11,197 bases of DNA, taken from positions 1 to 11,197 of the forward strand of contig JASHZC010000150.1 in assembly GCA_030042755.1 (NCBI GenBank). Reading direction: 5' to 3'. How positions within the stretch are numbered: the first letter of the stretch is position 1; every line of letters begins with the position of its first letter. The translations under genes were made by a program, and so were the position numbers. The stretch comes from Vulcanimicrobiota bacterium (GTDB lineage: Bacteria > Eremiobacterota > Eremiobacteria > Baltobacterales > Baltobacteraceae). Shown in pieces: positions 1-6,614 of the stretch. The notes beneath the pieces were generated by a model that was not told the DNA's origin, did not search any database, and was given only the letters and a program-made list of their open reading frames with translations.

Positions 1-747
1 TCGCGCACGGGAATCGAATTCCGCGAAATCGACGCGTGGCTGCACGATCGCGGCAGCGCATCCGATGCGCAGGCGCGTGATATCGCGCCGATCCTGCGGC
101 TCGATCCGGGAAAGCTCGCGGAGCGCGCCGCCGGGTCGTGGCACCCGCCGGCGATCGAGTTGCCCGACGTGCGTCACCATCCGCAAGATCCGCATCCAAG
201 CAACGGCTACATCTTCTTCTTGGACGGCGGGAAGCGCGCTGCGCTCGTCGATCCTGCAGGTATTCCTGCGAACCTGTTGCGTGCCGTGCGCGAAGGCCCG
301 TATCACCTGCAATACATCCTGATTACGCACAAGCATTCCGATCACTGCGACGCAACCGCGGAGGTCGCGGCGGCCTTTCCCCAAGCGCAGATCGTGATGC
401 ACAAACTCGACGCACACGCAATCGGAACCCTATCGAGTAGAGCGCTGGCCGTCGGCGATAACGAGCCGCTTCCGTTCGGCGAGGAGGCCGAGATTCGCAT
501 GATCCATACGCCGGGTCACACCGACGGTTCGGTGACGTATCTCTTCAAATCGACGCTTTTTACAGGCGACACGCTCTTCGCCGGCAGCGTCGGCGGCGCA
601 TACGGCGACGCCAGCACGTATGCCGACATTTTGAACAGCATCCGGTCGAAGTTGTTCACGTTTCCCGACGATACCGTCGTCATGCCCGGGCACGGACCGC
701 CCACGACGATCGCATTAGAAAAGGCCCACAACCCCTTCTTCGCTTAG
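1..747 (+). CDS. MBL-fold metallo-hydrolase with an XRE-like N-terminal remnant (5'-partial)
   Basis: The frame is open from the first base and has no ATG or GTG inside the window, so the gene starts upstream; 248 residues are visible. A TTG at 160 could serve as a start, but it has no Shine-Dalgarno and would cut off in-frame sequence that looks structured. From visible residue 54 onward it is a metallo-beta-lactamase fold hydrolase of the glyoxalase II / Zn-hydrolase type. The metal motif THKHSDHC gives His110, His112, Asp114 and His115. HTPGHTDGS gives His173, FTGDTLF the bridging Asp190 and MPGHGP His231, so the di-metal site is complete. It probably hydrolyses a thioester, lactone or phosphodiester, but the substrate cannot be told. 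The first 50 visible residues (TGIEFREIDAWLHDRGSA, then DIAPILRLDPGKL) resemble the last helices of an XRE/Cro helix-turn-helix; this is inference. Its TAG stop overlaps the stop of the convergent gene. Confidence 0.88.
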   Translation, partial: SRTGIEFREIDAWLHDRGSASDAQARDIAPILRLDPGKLAERAAGSWHPPAIELPDVRHHPQDPHPSNGYIFFLDGGKRAALVDPAGIPANLLRAVREGPYHLQYILITHKHSDHCDATAEVAAAFPQAQIVMHKLDAHAIGTLSSRALAVGDNEPLPFGEEAEIRMIHTPGHTDGSVTYLFKSTLFTGDTLFAGSVGGAYGDASTYADILNSIRSKLFTFPDDTVVMPGHGPPTTIALEKAHNPFFA

Positions 748-1088
748 CGAGATGCAATTGGAACGACGACGCGAGAGCCGTCGCTGCTGCGTATGACCGC
801 ACCGCTGCGGTGCGGAGCGTCGTCGGTTTCGCGAATCAACTCGAACTGCAGCACAACGGTTCCGGCTTTTGGAATCACTTGCGTTATGTGCATCGGCGAG
901 CAAATGCGGTTATCGCAAAATGCCGCGATCCATCCCGACGCGACTCCGCTCACGTCGAGTCGCACGCTCTCGCCGGGCTTCCCGGAGATCGTCAACCGAT
1001 ATTTAGCTGCGGCTTGCGTGGCCGTCGGCAAGTCCGTTCCGTTCCAAGGCGATATCCCGATCGAGGCGAGGAGAAGGGCCGCTAGCAT
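744..1088 (-). CDS. small exported protein of unknown function, two cysteines
   Basis: A 114-residue protein with no family I recognise. The first 12 or so residues (MLAALLLASIGI) are a short hydrophobic segment that looks like a signal peptide, although it lacks the usual positive N-terminus. The rest alternates hydrophobic and polar residues like a beta-sandwich, and Cys58 and Cys63 (FCDNRIC) sit close enough to form a disulfide outside the cytoplasm. The ATG at 1086-1088 is preceded by an AAGGA-type Shine-Dalgarno about 7 bases upstream and lies 13 bases after the permease stop, so it is very likely the last gene of the same transcript. Its position suggests an extracytoplasmic role linked to the ABC exporter, but nothing in the sequence proves this. 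Its TAA stop overlaps the TAG stop of the plus-strand hydrolase. Confidence 0.72.
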   Translation of the reverse strand: MLAALLLASIGISPWNGTDLPTATQAAAKYRLTISGKPGESVRLDVSGVASGWIAAFCDNRICSPMHITQVIPKAGTVVLQFELIRETDDAPHRSGAVIRSSDGSRVVVPIASR

Positions 1089-1101
1089 TCCGTTCCTTTC
1101 G

Positions 1102-1881
1102 TTACGTCCGTAACTTGTATCCGACAGCCGTCATGCGCATCGCGATCGCCAGCGCCGCCGCAGCGAGCGCCGCAATCGCGACAATCGAAAGACTCGGCGG
1201 CAGATAGCTCTCACCGGTATAGCTATACCGAAACGCGTCGATCGTATAGAAAATTGGATTAAAAAGCGAGAGCGTACGCAGGACGGGCGGCAGCATCTGT
1301 GCCGACGTGAAGACGCCCCCTACGAACGTTAGCGGCGTAATGACGAAGGTCGTGAGCACGGCCAAGTGATCGAATTTTTCGGCCATCAGCCCGAAGATCA
1401 CACCGAGCGAAGAGAACAAGATCGATACAAGCGTCAGCACGACAGCGTATACGATCCAATTAGTCGGCCACGTGTGCACGAGCACGACTCCAAGCACCGT
1501 AATCAGCACCGCGATCAGATACGCACGCGCGAGCGATCCGAGGACGTAGCCCATCACGATCTCGTACGCCGACATCGGCGCGATGAGCATCTCTTGGATC
1601 GAGTTCATGAAGCGTCCCTGGAAGACCGAACTCGAGCATTCACCGTACGACGAGTCGATCGCTTGCAGCATGATCAACCCGGGGATGAGGAATTGAGCGT
1701 AACTGACGCCTTGCACGCTTTGAATGCGACTGCCTAGCGCAAGTCCAAACACGAAAACGTAGAGCAGTGTCGAGATGATCGGGGGCCAGATCACCTGGTT
1801 GATGATCTTGAGGCTGCGGATCATTTCTCGCTTGATGAGCGTCCACAACGCTACGCCGTTAAAAGAACTCGTTGCGATCAT
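1102..1881 (-). CDS. ABC-2 type exporter permease, YadH-like
   Basis: A 259-residue inner-membrane subunit of an ABC exporter. About six membrane segments are visible, near residues 25-45, 57-75, 104-131, 138-163, 169-192 and 229-247, as expected for the ABC2_membrane fold. From memory it aligns over most of its length with E. coli YadH: the shared blocks are LGSRI followed by a FLIPGLIM-type stretch, an EMLIAP-type stretch, TPLTFVGGVF, and LFNPIFYTIDAFRY. The length also matches (YadH is about 256 residues). The start chosen is the ATG at 1879-1881, which overlaps the TGA stop of the ATPase gene in an ATGA junction. The frame stays open to 2076, but that extension only reads an off-frame of the ATPase gene. 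It would form the membrane path for the substrate of the upstream ATPase; the substrate is unknown, and relatives include drug, nodulation-factor and polysaccharide exporters. Confidence 0.93.
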   Translation of the reverse strand: MIATSSFNGVALWTLIKREMIRSLKIINQVIWPPIISTLLYVFVFGLALGSRIQSVQGVSYAQFLIPGLIMLQAIDSSYGECSSSVFQGRFMNSIQEMLIAPMSAYEIVMGYVLGSLARAYLIAVLITVLGVVLVHTWPTNWIVYAVVLTLVSILFSSLGVIFGLMAEKFDHLAVLTTFVITPLTFVGGVFTSAQMLPPVLRTLSLFNPIFYTIDAFRYSYTGESYLPPSLSIVAIAALAAAALAIAMRMTAVGYKLRT

Positions 1882-2597
1882 GCTCTGGTCAATTCCAAAA
1901 ACACGTCTTGCAGGCTGGCGCCGTCGGCGATCAATTCTTGCGTCGGCTTCTGCGTAACGATCCTTCCCTGGCGCACGATCGCAATATTCTTGCAGAGCTC
2001 CTCGGCTTCTTCGAGATAGTGGGTCGTGAGAAATATCGTCAGGCCGTCTCCGTTGAGCTCGCGGAGCAAGTCCCACAATTCGAGCCGAAGTTCGACGTCG
2101 ACGCCGGCGGTCGGCTCGTCGAGTATCACGAGCCTCGGCTGATTGATGAGCGCTCGCGCGAGCGTGAGCCGGCGCTTCATGCCGCCGGAGAGCCGCGTGT
2201 ACTCGAGTTTTGCCTTACTCGAGAGGCCGAAGCGCTCAAGCAACATATCGGCTCGCTCTTTCACGGCCGGTCCGCGCAGCCCAAAATATCCCGCCTGGAA
2301 AATCAGAACGTCGCGAATCGAAAGATAGCGATCGAAGTTGTACTCCTGCGGTGCAAGTCCGATCGCTCGGCGCGCTTCGCGCCACTCCTCGCGATTGTCG
2401 AAGCCGAACACGCGAATCGTCCCCGCATCGGGCTTGGCCAGCCCAACGATCGCGTTGATCGTTGTCGTCTTTCCCGCGCCGTTCGGCCCGAGAAATCCGA
2501 AGAATTCACCCGCCTCGACGCGCAACGACACGTCGTTGACTGCGGTGAAGTCTCCGTAGCGCTTGACGAGATGCTCGATGTCTATGGCTGGTGTTAC
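1878..2597 (-). CDS. ABC-2 type exporter ATPase, YadG-like, apparent GTA start
   Basis: Cytoplasmic ATP-hydrolysing subunit of the exporter formed with the downstream permease. All nucleotide-binding motifs are intact: Walker A GPNGAGKT, Q-loop APQE, signature LSGGM, Walker B LVILDEPTAGVD and switch TTHYLEEAE. It resembles E. coli YadG and other DrrA/NodI-type ATPases but stops soon after the core, so it lacks the extended C-terminal part of YadG. The start is a problem. Homology begins at AIDIEHLVKRYG, but there is no ATG, GTG, TTG or CTG nearby. An AAAGGA Shine-Dalgarno (2606-2611) points with an 8-base spacer to a GTA codon at 2595-2597, which overlaps the TAA stop of the phosphoesterase gene. 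I place the start there. The only conventional alternative is a TTG at 2673-2675, without a Shine-Dalgarno, giving 265 residues and an 80-base overlap. Confidence 0.92.
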   Translation of the reverse strand, partial: VTPAIDIEHLVKRYGDFTAVNDVSLRVEAGEFFGFLGPNGAGKTTTINAIVGLAKPDAGTIRVFGFDNREEWREARRAIGLAPQEYNFDRYLSIRDVLIFQAGYFGLRGPAVKERADMLLERFGLSSKAKLEYTRLSGGMKRRLTLARALINQPRLVILDEPTAGVDVELRLELWDLLRELNGDGLTIFLTTHYLEEAEELCKNIAIVRQGRIVTQKPTQELIADGASLQDVFLELTRA

Positions 2598-3322
2598 GGG
2601 ACAAATCCTTTGAGGCGCCGGTAGCGATGGCGGCGAAGCGTAGCGATCAGCTCGCCGCTCCCTGGAATCCCGCAATCGGCCAATTGGGTTGCAACCTTTT
2701 TCACGTCGAACTCGACCCGGCGATGCTTAACCTCCCAGCCGCCCGGACGCTCGGTGAAAATCGCATAACAGGCGCGCGCATCGCCATCCTTAGGAAGGCC
2801 GGCCGACGCTACGTTGACCAGTATTCTTCCGCGCCAAATCCGCACGTACGGAAGATGCAGATGGCCGAATGCGATTGCAGTTGCGCGCTCCTCGCCGACG
2901 AGCTTGGTCAGCATTTCGTCGTCGGCATCCGGCCACAAGTGCTCGTGGTCGTTGGTCGGATTGGCGTGCACGACGAGCAGCTGATTGTCGTCTTCGCCAA
3001 TTCGAATAGCAAATGGAAGATCGGCGAGCCATGACAACCACTTCTCGCCAAGATCGTGCCGCGTCCACTCCATTTGCGCGTGTTCGGGTGTCTCGAAGCG
3101 CTCGTTCCCCGGCGCGGACAAATACCGGTCGGTGTTTCCGCGAATCGATTGCGCGCCGACTTCTTCGAGGCGCTGCAAGACTTTCTTGGGTTTCGGTCCA
3201 TCCAAACACAGATCGCCGGCGGCAACGATTGCATCCGCGCCACCTTGCGCGTGAAGATCGGCCAAACAGGCGTCGAGACCGACGAGATTTCCGTGAATGT
3301 CGGAAAGAACGGCTACACGCAT
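2594..3322 (-). CDS. calcineurin-like metallophosphoesterase (YfcE/MJ0936-type)
   Basis: A 242-residue cytoplasmic phosphoesterase of the small calcineurin-like class (Metallophos_2). The metal ligands occur in the expected order: DIHGN (Asp8, His10), GDL (Asp37), GNTD (Asn63), VHAN (His119) and GHLH (His154, His156). The di-metal centre therefore looks intact and the enzyme should be active. Relatives hydrolyse phosphodiesters or phosphomonoesters, some of them nucleotides; the natural substrate here is not readable. There is no signal peptide. The ATG at 3320-3322 lies only 6 bases after the stop of the DDAH-like gene, and its 3' end carries the Shine-Dalgarno of the ABC ATPase gene, so translation of the three is probably coupled. 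The C-terminal tail is unusually basic (RRHRYRRLKG). Confidence 0.92.
   Translation of the reverse strand: MRVAVLSDIHGNLVGLDACLADLHAQGGADAIVAAGDLCLDGPKPKKVLQRLEEVGAQSIRGNTDRYLSAPGNERFETPEHAQMEWTRHDLGEKWLSWLADLPFAIRIGEDDNQLLVVHANPTNDHEHLWPDADDEMLTKLVGEERATAIAFGHLHLPYVRIWRGRILVNVASAGLPKDGDARACYAIFTERPGGWEVKHRRVEFDVKKVATQLADCGIPGSGELIATLRRHRYRRLKGFVP
2606..2611 (-). promoter_or_regulatory. Shine-Dalgarno that decides the ABC ATPase start
   Basis: AAAGGA on the minus strand, inside the last codons of the phosphoesterase gene. It lies 8 bases before the GTA codon at 2595-2597 and at no usable distance from any ATG, GTG or TTG in the ATPase frame. It supports initiation at the stop/start junction rather than at the far TTG at 2675. 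Confidence 0.55.
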
Positions 3323-3328
3323 AAGCAG

Positions 3329-4153
3329 TTAGTCGCGCTTGAGCGCGAGCGCAAGCAACGACGGGGTGATGCCGACCTTCTCGAAGTCGTAGAGATCTAT
3401 CCCTTCGACGACGAGGCCCGCTTTGCGCATGCGCGCGAGCGACGTGCGATAGCGGACGTCGGCGATGACGTGACGGTCGCCCAGGCACAGCACGCCCGCC
3501 GCGCGATCCTCGCCGCGCGCTAGTTCGATCGTTCGGAATCCTTCGAACGCGCGTGCATCGACCTTGTCGGGCGCAATGACAAGCGTGTCGATCGACACCG
3601 CACTTGCGACGCAACGCAACGCCACATCTGGTGCCAGCGAAACCTCTCTCACGGTAAAGCCGTGCGCTTGAGCGACCGCAGTAAATCCGGATCGCCCGAT
3701 CGCGTTGCCGCGCGAGGCTACTCCGACGAACGCCGTGCGCCCGATCAGAAGCACGTCTCCTCCATCGAGCAGCCCAGGTGCGGCGATATGGCCCGCGATC
3801 GGAATGTCGAGACGCGCGAACTCCGACTCCAATCGGTCTGCTTCGGCGCGACGCGACATCGCGCTCGGGCGCATCACCAGCACGCCATCTTCAAATGCGA
3901 CGGCGCCGTCGACGATCGCGGTCTCGTACGGATCCTCCCCGCGCGGTTCGAGCACGATCGTCTCGACGCCGAAGTAAGCCAGGGTCTTGCGCAAAATCTC
4001 GTGCTGCTCTAGAGCGCGTACGTACACTGCGCCCGGTTCTCCGTTCAGCGGCGTCGCGTGCTCGAACGTCGCATTGGGCTTCACGAGTGCCGCGACGCGC
4101 AACTTACCGGTGGGCGTGCCCACCAGGCGCGGACCAAAATCGATCGTCGTCAT
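3329..4153 (-). CDS. DDAH/amidinotransferase-fold protein, probably a pseudoenzyme
   Basis: A 274-residue protein of the dimethylarginine dimethylaminohydrolase / arginine deiminase superfamily (pentein fold). Family blocks are clear: RPSAMSRRAE (residues 95-104) matches the usual RPGAPSRRGE block, LDGGDVLLIG (129-138) the LEGGDVL block, then FVGVASRGNAIG. Active members use a Glu, a His in an HLK motif and a Cys near the C-terminus to cleave methylated arginine or related guanidines. Here the Glu position is Asp130 (seen in some relatives), the HLK motif reads ALR (Ala178), and the C-terminal TC site reads TPS (Pro264, Ser265). The acidic pair FVED reads IVDG. I therefore infer loss of hydrolase activity, perhaps with guanidine or other ligand binding retained. 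The ATG at 4151-4153 has AAGGA 5 bases upstream and follows the propeller gene by 10 bases. There is no signal peptide. These alignments were made from memory. Confidence 0.85.
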   Translation of the reverse strand: MTTIDFGPRLVGTPTGKLRVAALVKPNATFEHATPLNGEPGAVYVRALEQHEILRKTLAYFGVETIVLEPRGEDPYETAIVDGAVAFEDGVLVMRPSAMSRRAEADRLESEFARLDIPIAGHIAAPGLLDGGDVLLIGRTAFVGVASRGNAIGRSGFTAVAQAHGFTVREVSLAPDVALRCVASAVSIDTLVIAPDKVDARAFEGFRTIELARGEDRAAGVLCLGDRHVIADVRYRTSLARMRKAGLVVEGIDLYDFEKVGITPSLLALALKRD

Positions 4154-4163
4154 CGGTTCCTTG

Positions 4164-6566
4164 TCAGGGGATAGCCTGGTATGTCGACGGATACGGGACT
4201 TGCCCGAAGAAATCCGCCATATCGGTCGACAATAGGTCGGCCAGCGAGATGGGCTCGAGTCCGAAGATCTCTTCTTCGGTCTTCAGAACGCTCGCGACGC
4301 TTAAATGCGCATGTCCTATGTAGCCGGGCTTTGCCAAAGGCGAGACGACCAAAGCATAGCTGCGCGCCGGGTTCACGTGATCGCGAGGCGACGTAACGCC
4401 TTCGCCAACCACGAAAACGGCGGTCGACGACCAGTGTGGCGTCCGGCTCAAGAACTCGATCGCGCGCCCCAGAGCCCGGTCTGCGCCGGCCATGCCGTCG
4501 CTGGCCGATGCCGGCAACCAGAGATACGTAAACGCCGGCTCCTGGTCGGAATTAACGAAACGGCTCATGTCGCTGATGAATTCAGAGACGCGCGTGGCGT
4601 TACTGATCGCCGGGTTCCAGCCCGGATACGCTAGGTCTACGTTTGAATCGAGTGCGGCGAGACCAGGTACGCTCAGCGTGTACAGTCCACCCAAGCCTAC
4701 CGGCGGTGGCACGACCTGAGCTTGCCGATTGTGTGGCGCTGGCGGCGGGTCGAGCGTTTGCGCGCGATATCCGGAGAGCGTCAGCATGCCGCCGTAATCG
4801 CGGAAGGAGATACGCGCGCGATCGAGTGCGTTGAATAAATACCCCACTCGCGGATAATCTTCCGGGTCGTTTCCGTGATCGTCGAGCGGCAAGCGCGAAC
4901 TGTTCACGCGCAGAACGCGCTGCGCGTAGAGCGTCGGGTCGCCGCCGAGCGCTGCCTGCAAGTTGAGGTCGAGATTCAAATCGGCAGCGTAGAAATTATC
5001 TGCAAGAGCGTACGTCCGCGCAAGCGCGTGCAGATTCGGTGTGGCGCTTTCGCCATAGTCGACGTATGCCGGATCGCCGTTGCCGCGTCCCAAATCTCCG
5101 AACACCGCGTCGTAGCTTTGATCGCCGATCGCGATATATACCACGCGATCGATCGTGCTGCTGCGGTTTCCGGAACGCAGCGGCGGCACGACGGAATCCG
5201 GATGGGCGCCGCTAACCGCGCGATTGTATCGCAACGCCGACAGCGTCGACGCCTCGAGCGGCACGTGTCGCAGGTCGACGCGCTGCAAGATGCCCCAGCC
5301 ATCGACGCCCTTCGCATTCGCAACGAAGAGAAAGCGGCCGTTCGATGAGAGCGCAAGCGCGGATGGATACCACGCCGTCGGGATCAAGCCGAGCCGGTGA
5401 AGATGTGCCGGATCGTGAGAGTCAAGCACCGCAACGGCATTGAGGCCGGCGAGTGCGACGAAGAGACGCTTGCCGTCGCGCGAGAGCACCTCAGCACTGG
5501 GCTGCGTCCCGTACGGCGAATTCACGAACAAACGCAGATCGAGACCTGCAACGACGCGAGGATATCCTTCGAGTGAAACGGTTGCCACGCGATCGACGTT
5601 TGCCATCGTCACGTACGCATACGCACCGCCGTTGCGCACCACGATAGCACCCGGAGCAGCACCGCCCACGTTCTGCACGCCGTCAGGAACTTGATCCATC
5701 GCCATATTCGGAATTGCGCCGCTCGTCGAAGGCGCGATCGAGCCATTTGAGTCGAGCGCGAAGATCGAGAGAGAAGACGAACGATCTTGGTCCGCCGGCG
5801 GATTCGTAAATGCCGGCGCAGCGGTCGGCTCCGCCAGGGCCTGATACGCTGCAAGGCCGCCGTTGGTTACGTACAAGCGGCTGCCGGAGGTCGCGATGGA
5901 TGCCGGAAAGTATCCCGTCGCCGCGTTGCCGGTGACGGCGAGCGTCGTCAAATCGATGGCCGTAACGCGATTGCCGAGATTACTCGTGACGTATGCGTCG
6001 CGACCGTTGCCGCTCACGGTAATTGCGCCGGGAAACCCGTCGACTGCAATCGATTGCGCTCGCGGCGTCAGCACGCCGTCGTCTCCGAGATCGAAGATTC
6101 GAATGATCCCGTGCGCTCCGTCGGAAGCAAGCACGATCGTACGCGAACGGTCGGCCGGGTCGGCAGTCACGGCGAGACCATCGAACACCGTAAGCGCCGC
6201 GTCATGATACACGCTGACGACGCGAAGCGAACGCGTGTCGACCACGGCGAGTGAATAGCCCGGAACCAGGTTGGGATCCCGCGCCGGGGGGCTCGCCGTC
6301 GCCGTCTGTTCGGCGTTCGCAACGACCGCGTACCTGCCATTCGGGGTCAGCTGGAGCGCGAGCGGATTGGTGCCGACGAACACGGCGGCCCCGAGCGGAG
6401 CGGCGATTCGTCCATCGGGGAGCACGGAATCGGTGGCAAGGTGCGGCGAAGCACCGGCAGGGCGAGAGACAGCGGGCGCTGAGTAGATCGTTAGGGGGGC
6501 CGAGCGTGGGGCGGCACCCAGCAAAACGGCGGCCAAAGCCGCCGCGAGGGGTCCTCGGAAATTCAC
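4164..6566 (-). CDS. secreted YncE-like beta-propeller fused to an alkaline-phosphatase-type domain
   Basis: An 800-residue exported protein. Residues 1-23 (ending LGAAPRSA) form a typical signal peptide. Residues 60-460 or so contain repeats of the YVTN/YncE propeller type: LALQLTPNGRYAVVANA, AITVSGNGRDAYVTSN, AEVLSRDGKRLFVALAG and ALALSSNGRFLFVANA. From about residue 470 it matches the phosphoesterase / acid phosphatase AcpA-like domain (IDRVVYIAIGDQSYDAVFGDL, TPNLHALARTYALADNFY, and SYALVVSPLAKPGY near the end). This architecture equals the known bifunctional YncE/alkaline phosphatase family. The metal motifs of that domain are altered: ENRTYD reads GDQSYD, the DGHNW block is gone, the EDD block reads GEG, and the DAHR His is Ala in NPAR. 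The domain is probably inactive and may bind rather than cleave. The GTG start at 6564-6566 directly precedes the signal peptide; its Shine-Dalgarno is weak. Confidence 0.9.
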   Translation of the reverse strand: MNFRGPLAAALAAVLLGAAPRSAPLTIYSAPAVSRPAGASPHLATDSVLPDGRIAAPLGAAVFVGTNPLALQLTPNGRYAVVANAEQTATASPPARDPNLVPGYSLAVVDTRSLRVVSVYHDAALTVFDGLAVTADPADRSRTIVLASDGAHGIIRIFDLGDDGVLTPRAQSIAVDGFPGAITVSGNGRDAYVTSNLGNRVTAIDLTTLAVTGNAATGYFPASIATSGSRLYVTNGGLAAYQALAEPTAAPAFTNPPADQDRSSSLSIFALDSNGSIAPSTSGAIPNMAMDQVPDGVQNVGGAAPGAIVVRNGGAYAYVTMANVDRVATVSLEGYPRVVAGLDLRLFVNSPYGTQPSAEVLSRDGKRLFVALAGLNAVAVLDSHDPAHLHRLGLIPTAWYPSALALSSNGRFLFVANAKGVDGWGILQRVDLRHVPLEASTLSALRYNRAVSGAHPDSVVPPLRSGNRSSTIDRVVYIAIGDQSYDAVFGDLGRGNGDPAYVDYGESATPNLHALARTYALADNFYAADLNLDLNLQAALGGDPTLYAQRVLRVNSSRLPLDDHGNDPEDYPRVGYLFNALDRARISFRDYGGMLTLSGYRAQTLDPPPAPHNRQAQVVPPPVGLGGLYTLSVPGLAALDSNVDLAYPGWNPAISNATRVSEFISDMSRFVNSDQEPAFTYLWLPASASDGMAGADRALGRAIEFLSRTPHWSSTAVFVVGEGVTSPRDHVNPARSYALVVSPLAKPGYIGHAHLSVASVLKTEEEIFGLEPISLADLLSTDMADFFGQVPYPSTYQAIP

Positions 6567-6614
6567 CCGCTTAGGCTACGGACGGCGAGCCCCCAGCACC
6601 TGCCCGCCGGCCCC

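Noticed and set aside
160..162. TTG as the start of the metallo-hydrolase
   Set aside because: No Shine-Dalgarno, and the in-frame residues before it look like real protein, so the start is placed outside the window.
1882..2076. 65-residue N-terminal extension of the permease frame
   Set aside because: It lies within the ATPase gene and reads as charged shadow sequence; the ATGA overlap gives the normal start of a YadH-like permease.
1872..2624. Plus-strand 250-residue open frame antisense to the ABC ATPase
   Set aside because: It mirrors a gene with intact ABC motifs, has a mixed composition with no recognisable motif, and is expected as a shadow in high-GC DNA.
2790..3614. Minus-strand 274-residue frame across the phosphoesterase and DDAH-like genes
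   Set aside because: Extremely arginine- and serine-rich off-frame reading of two well-supported genes.
6567..6614. GC-rich gap before the propeller gene, possible promoter or terminator
   Set aside because: No -35/-10 pair and no stable hairpin with a T-run could be seen in the 48 bases.
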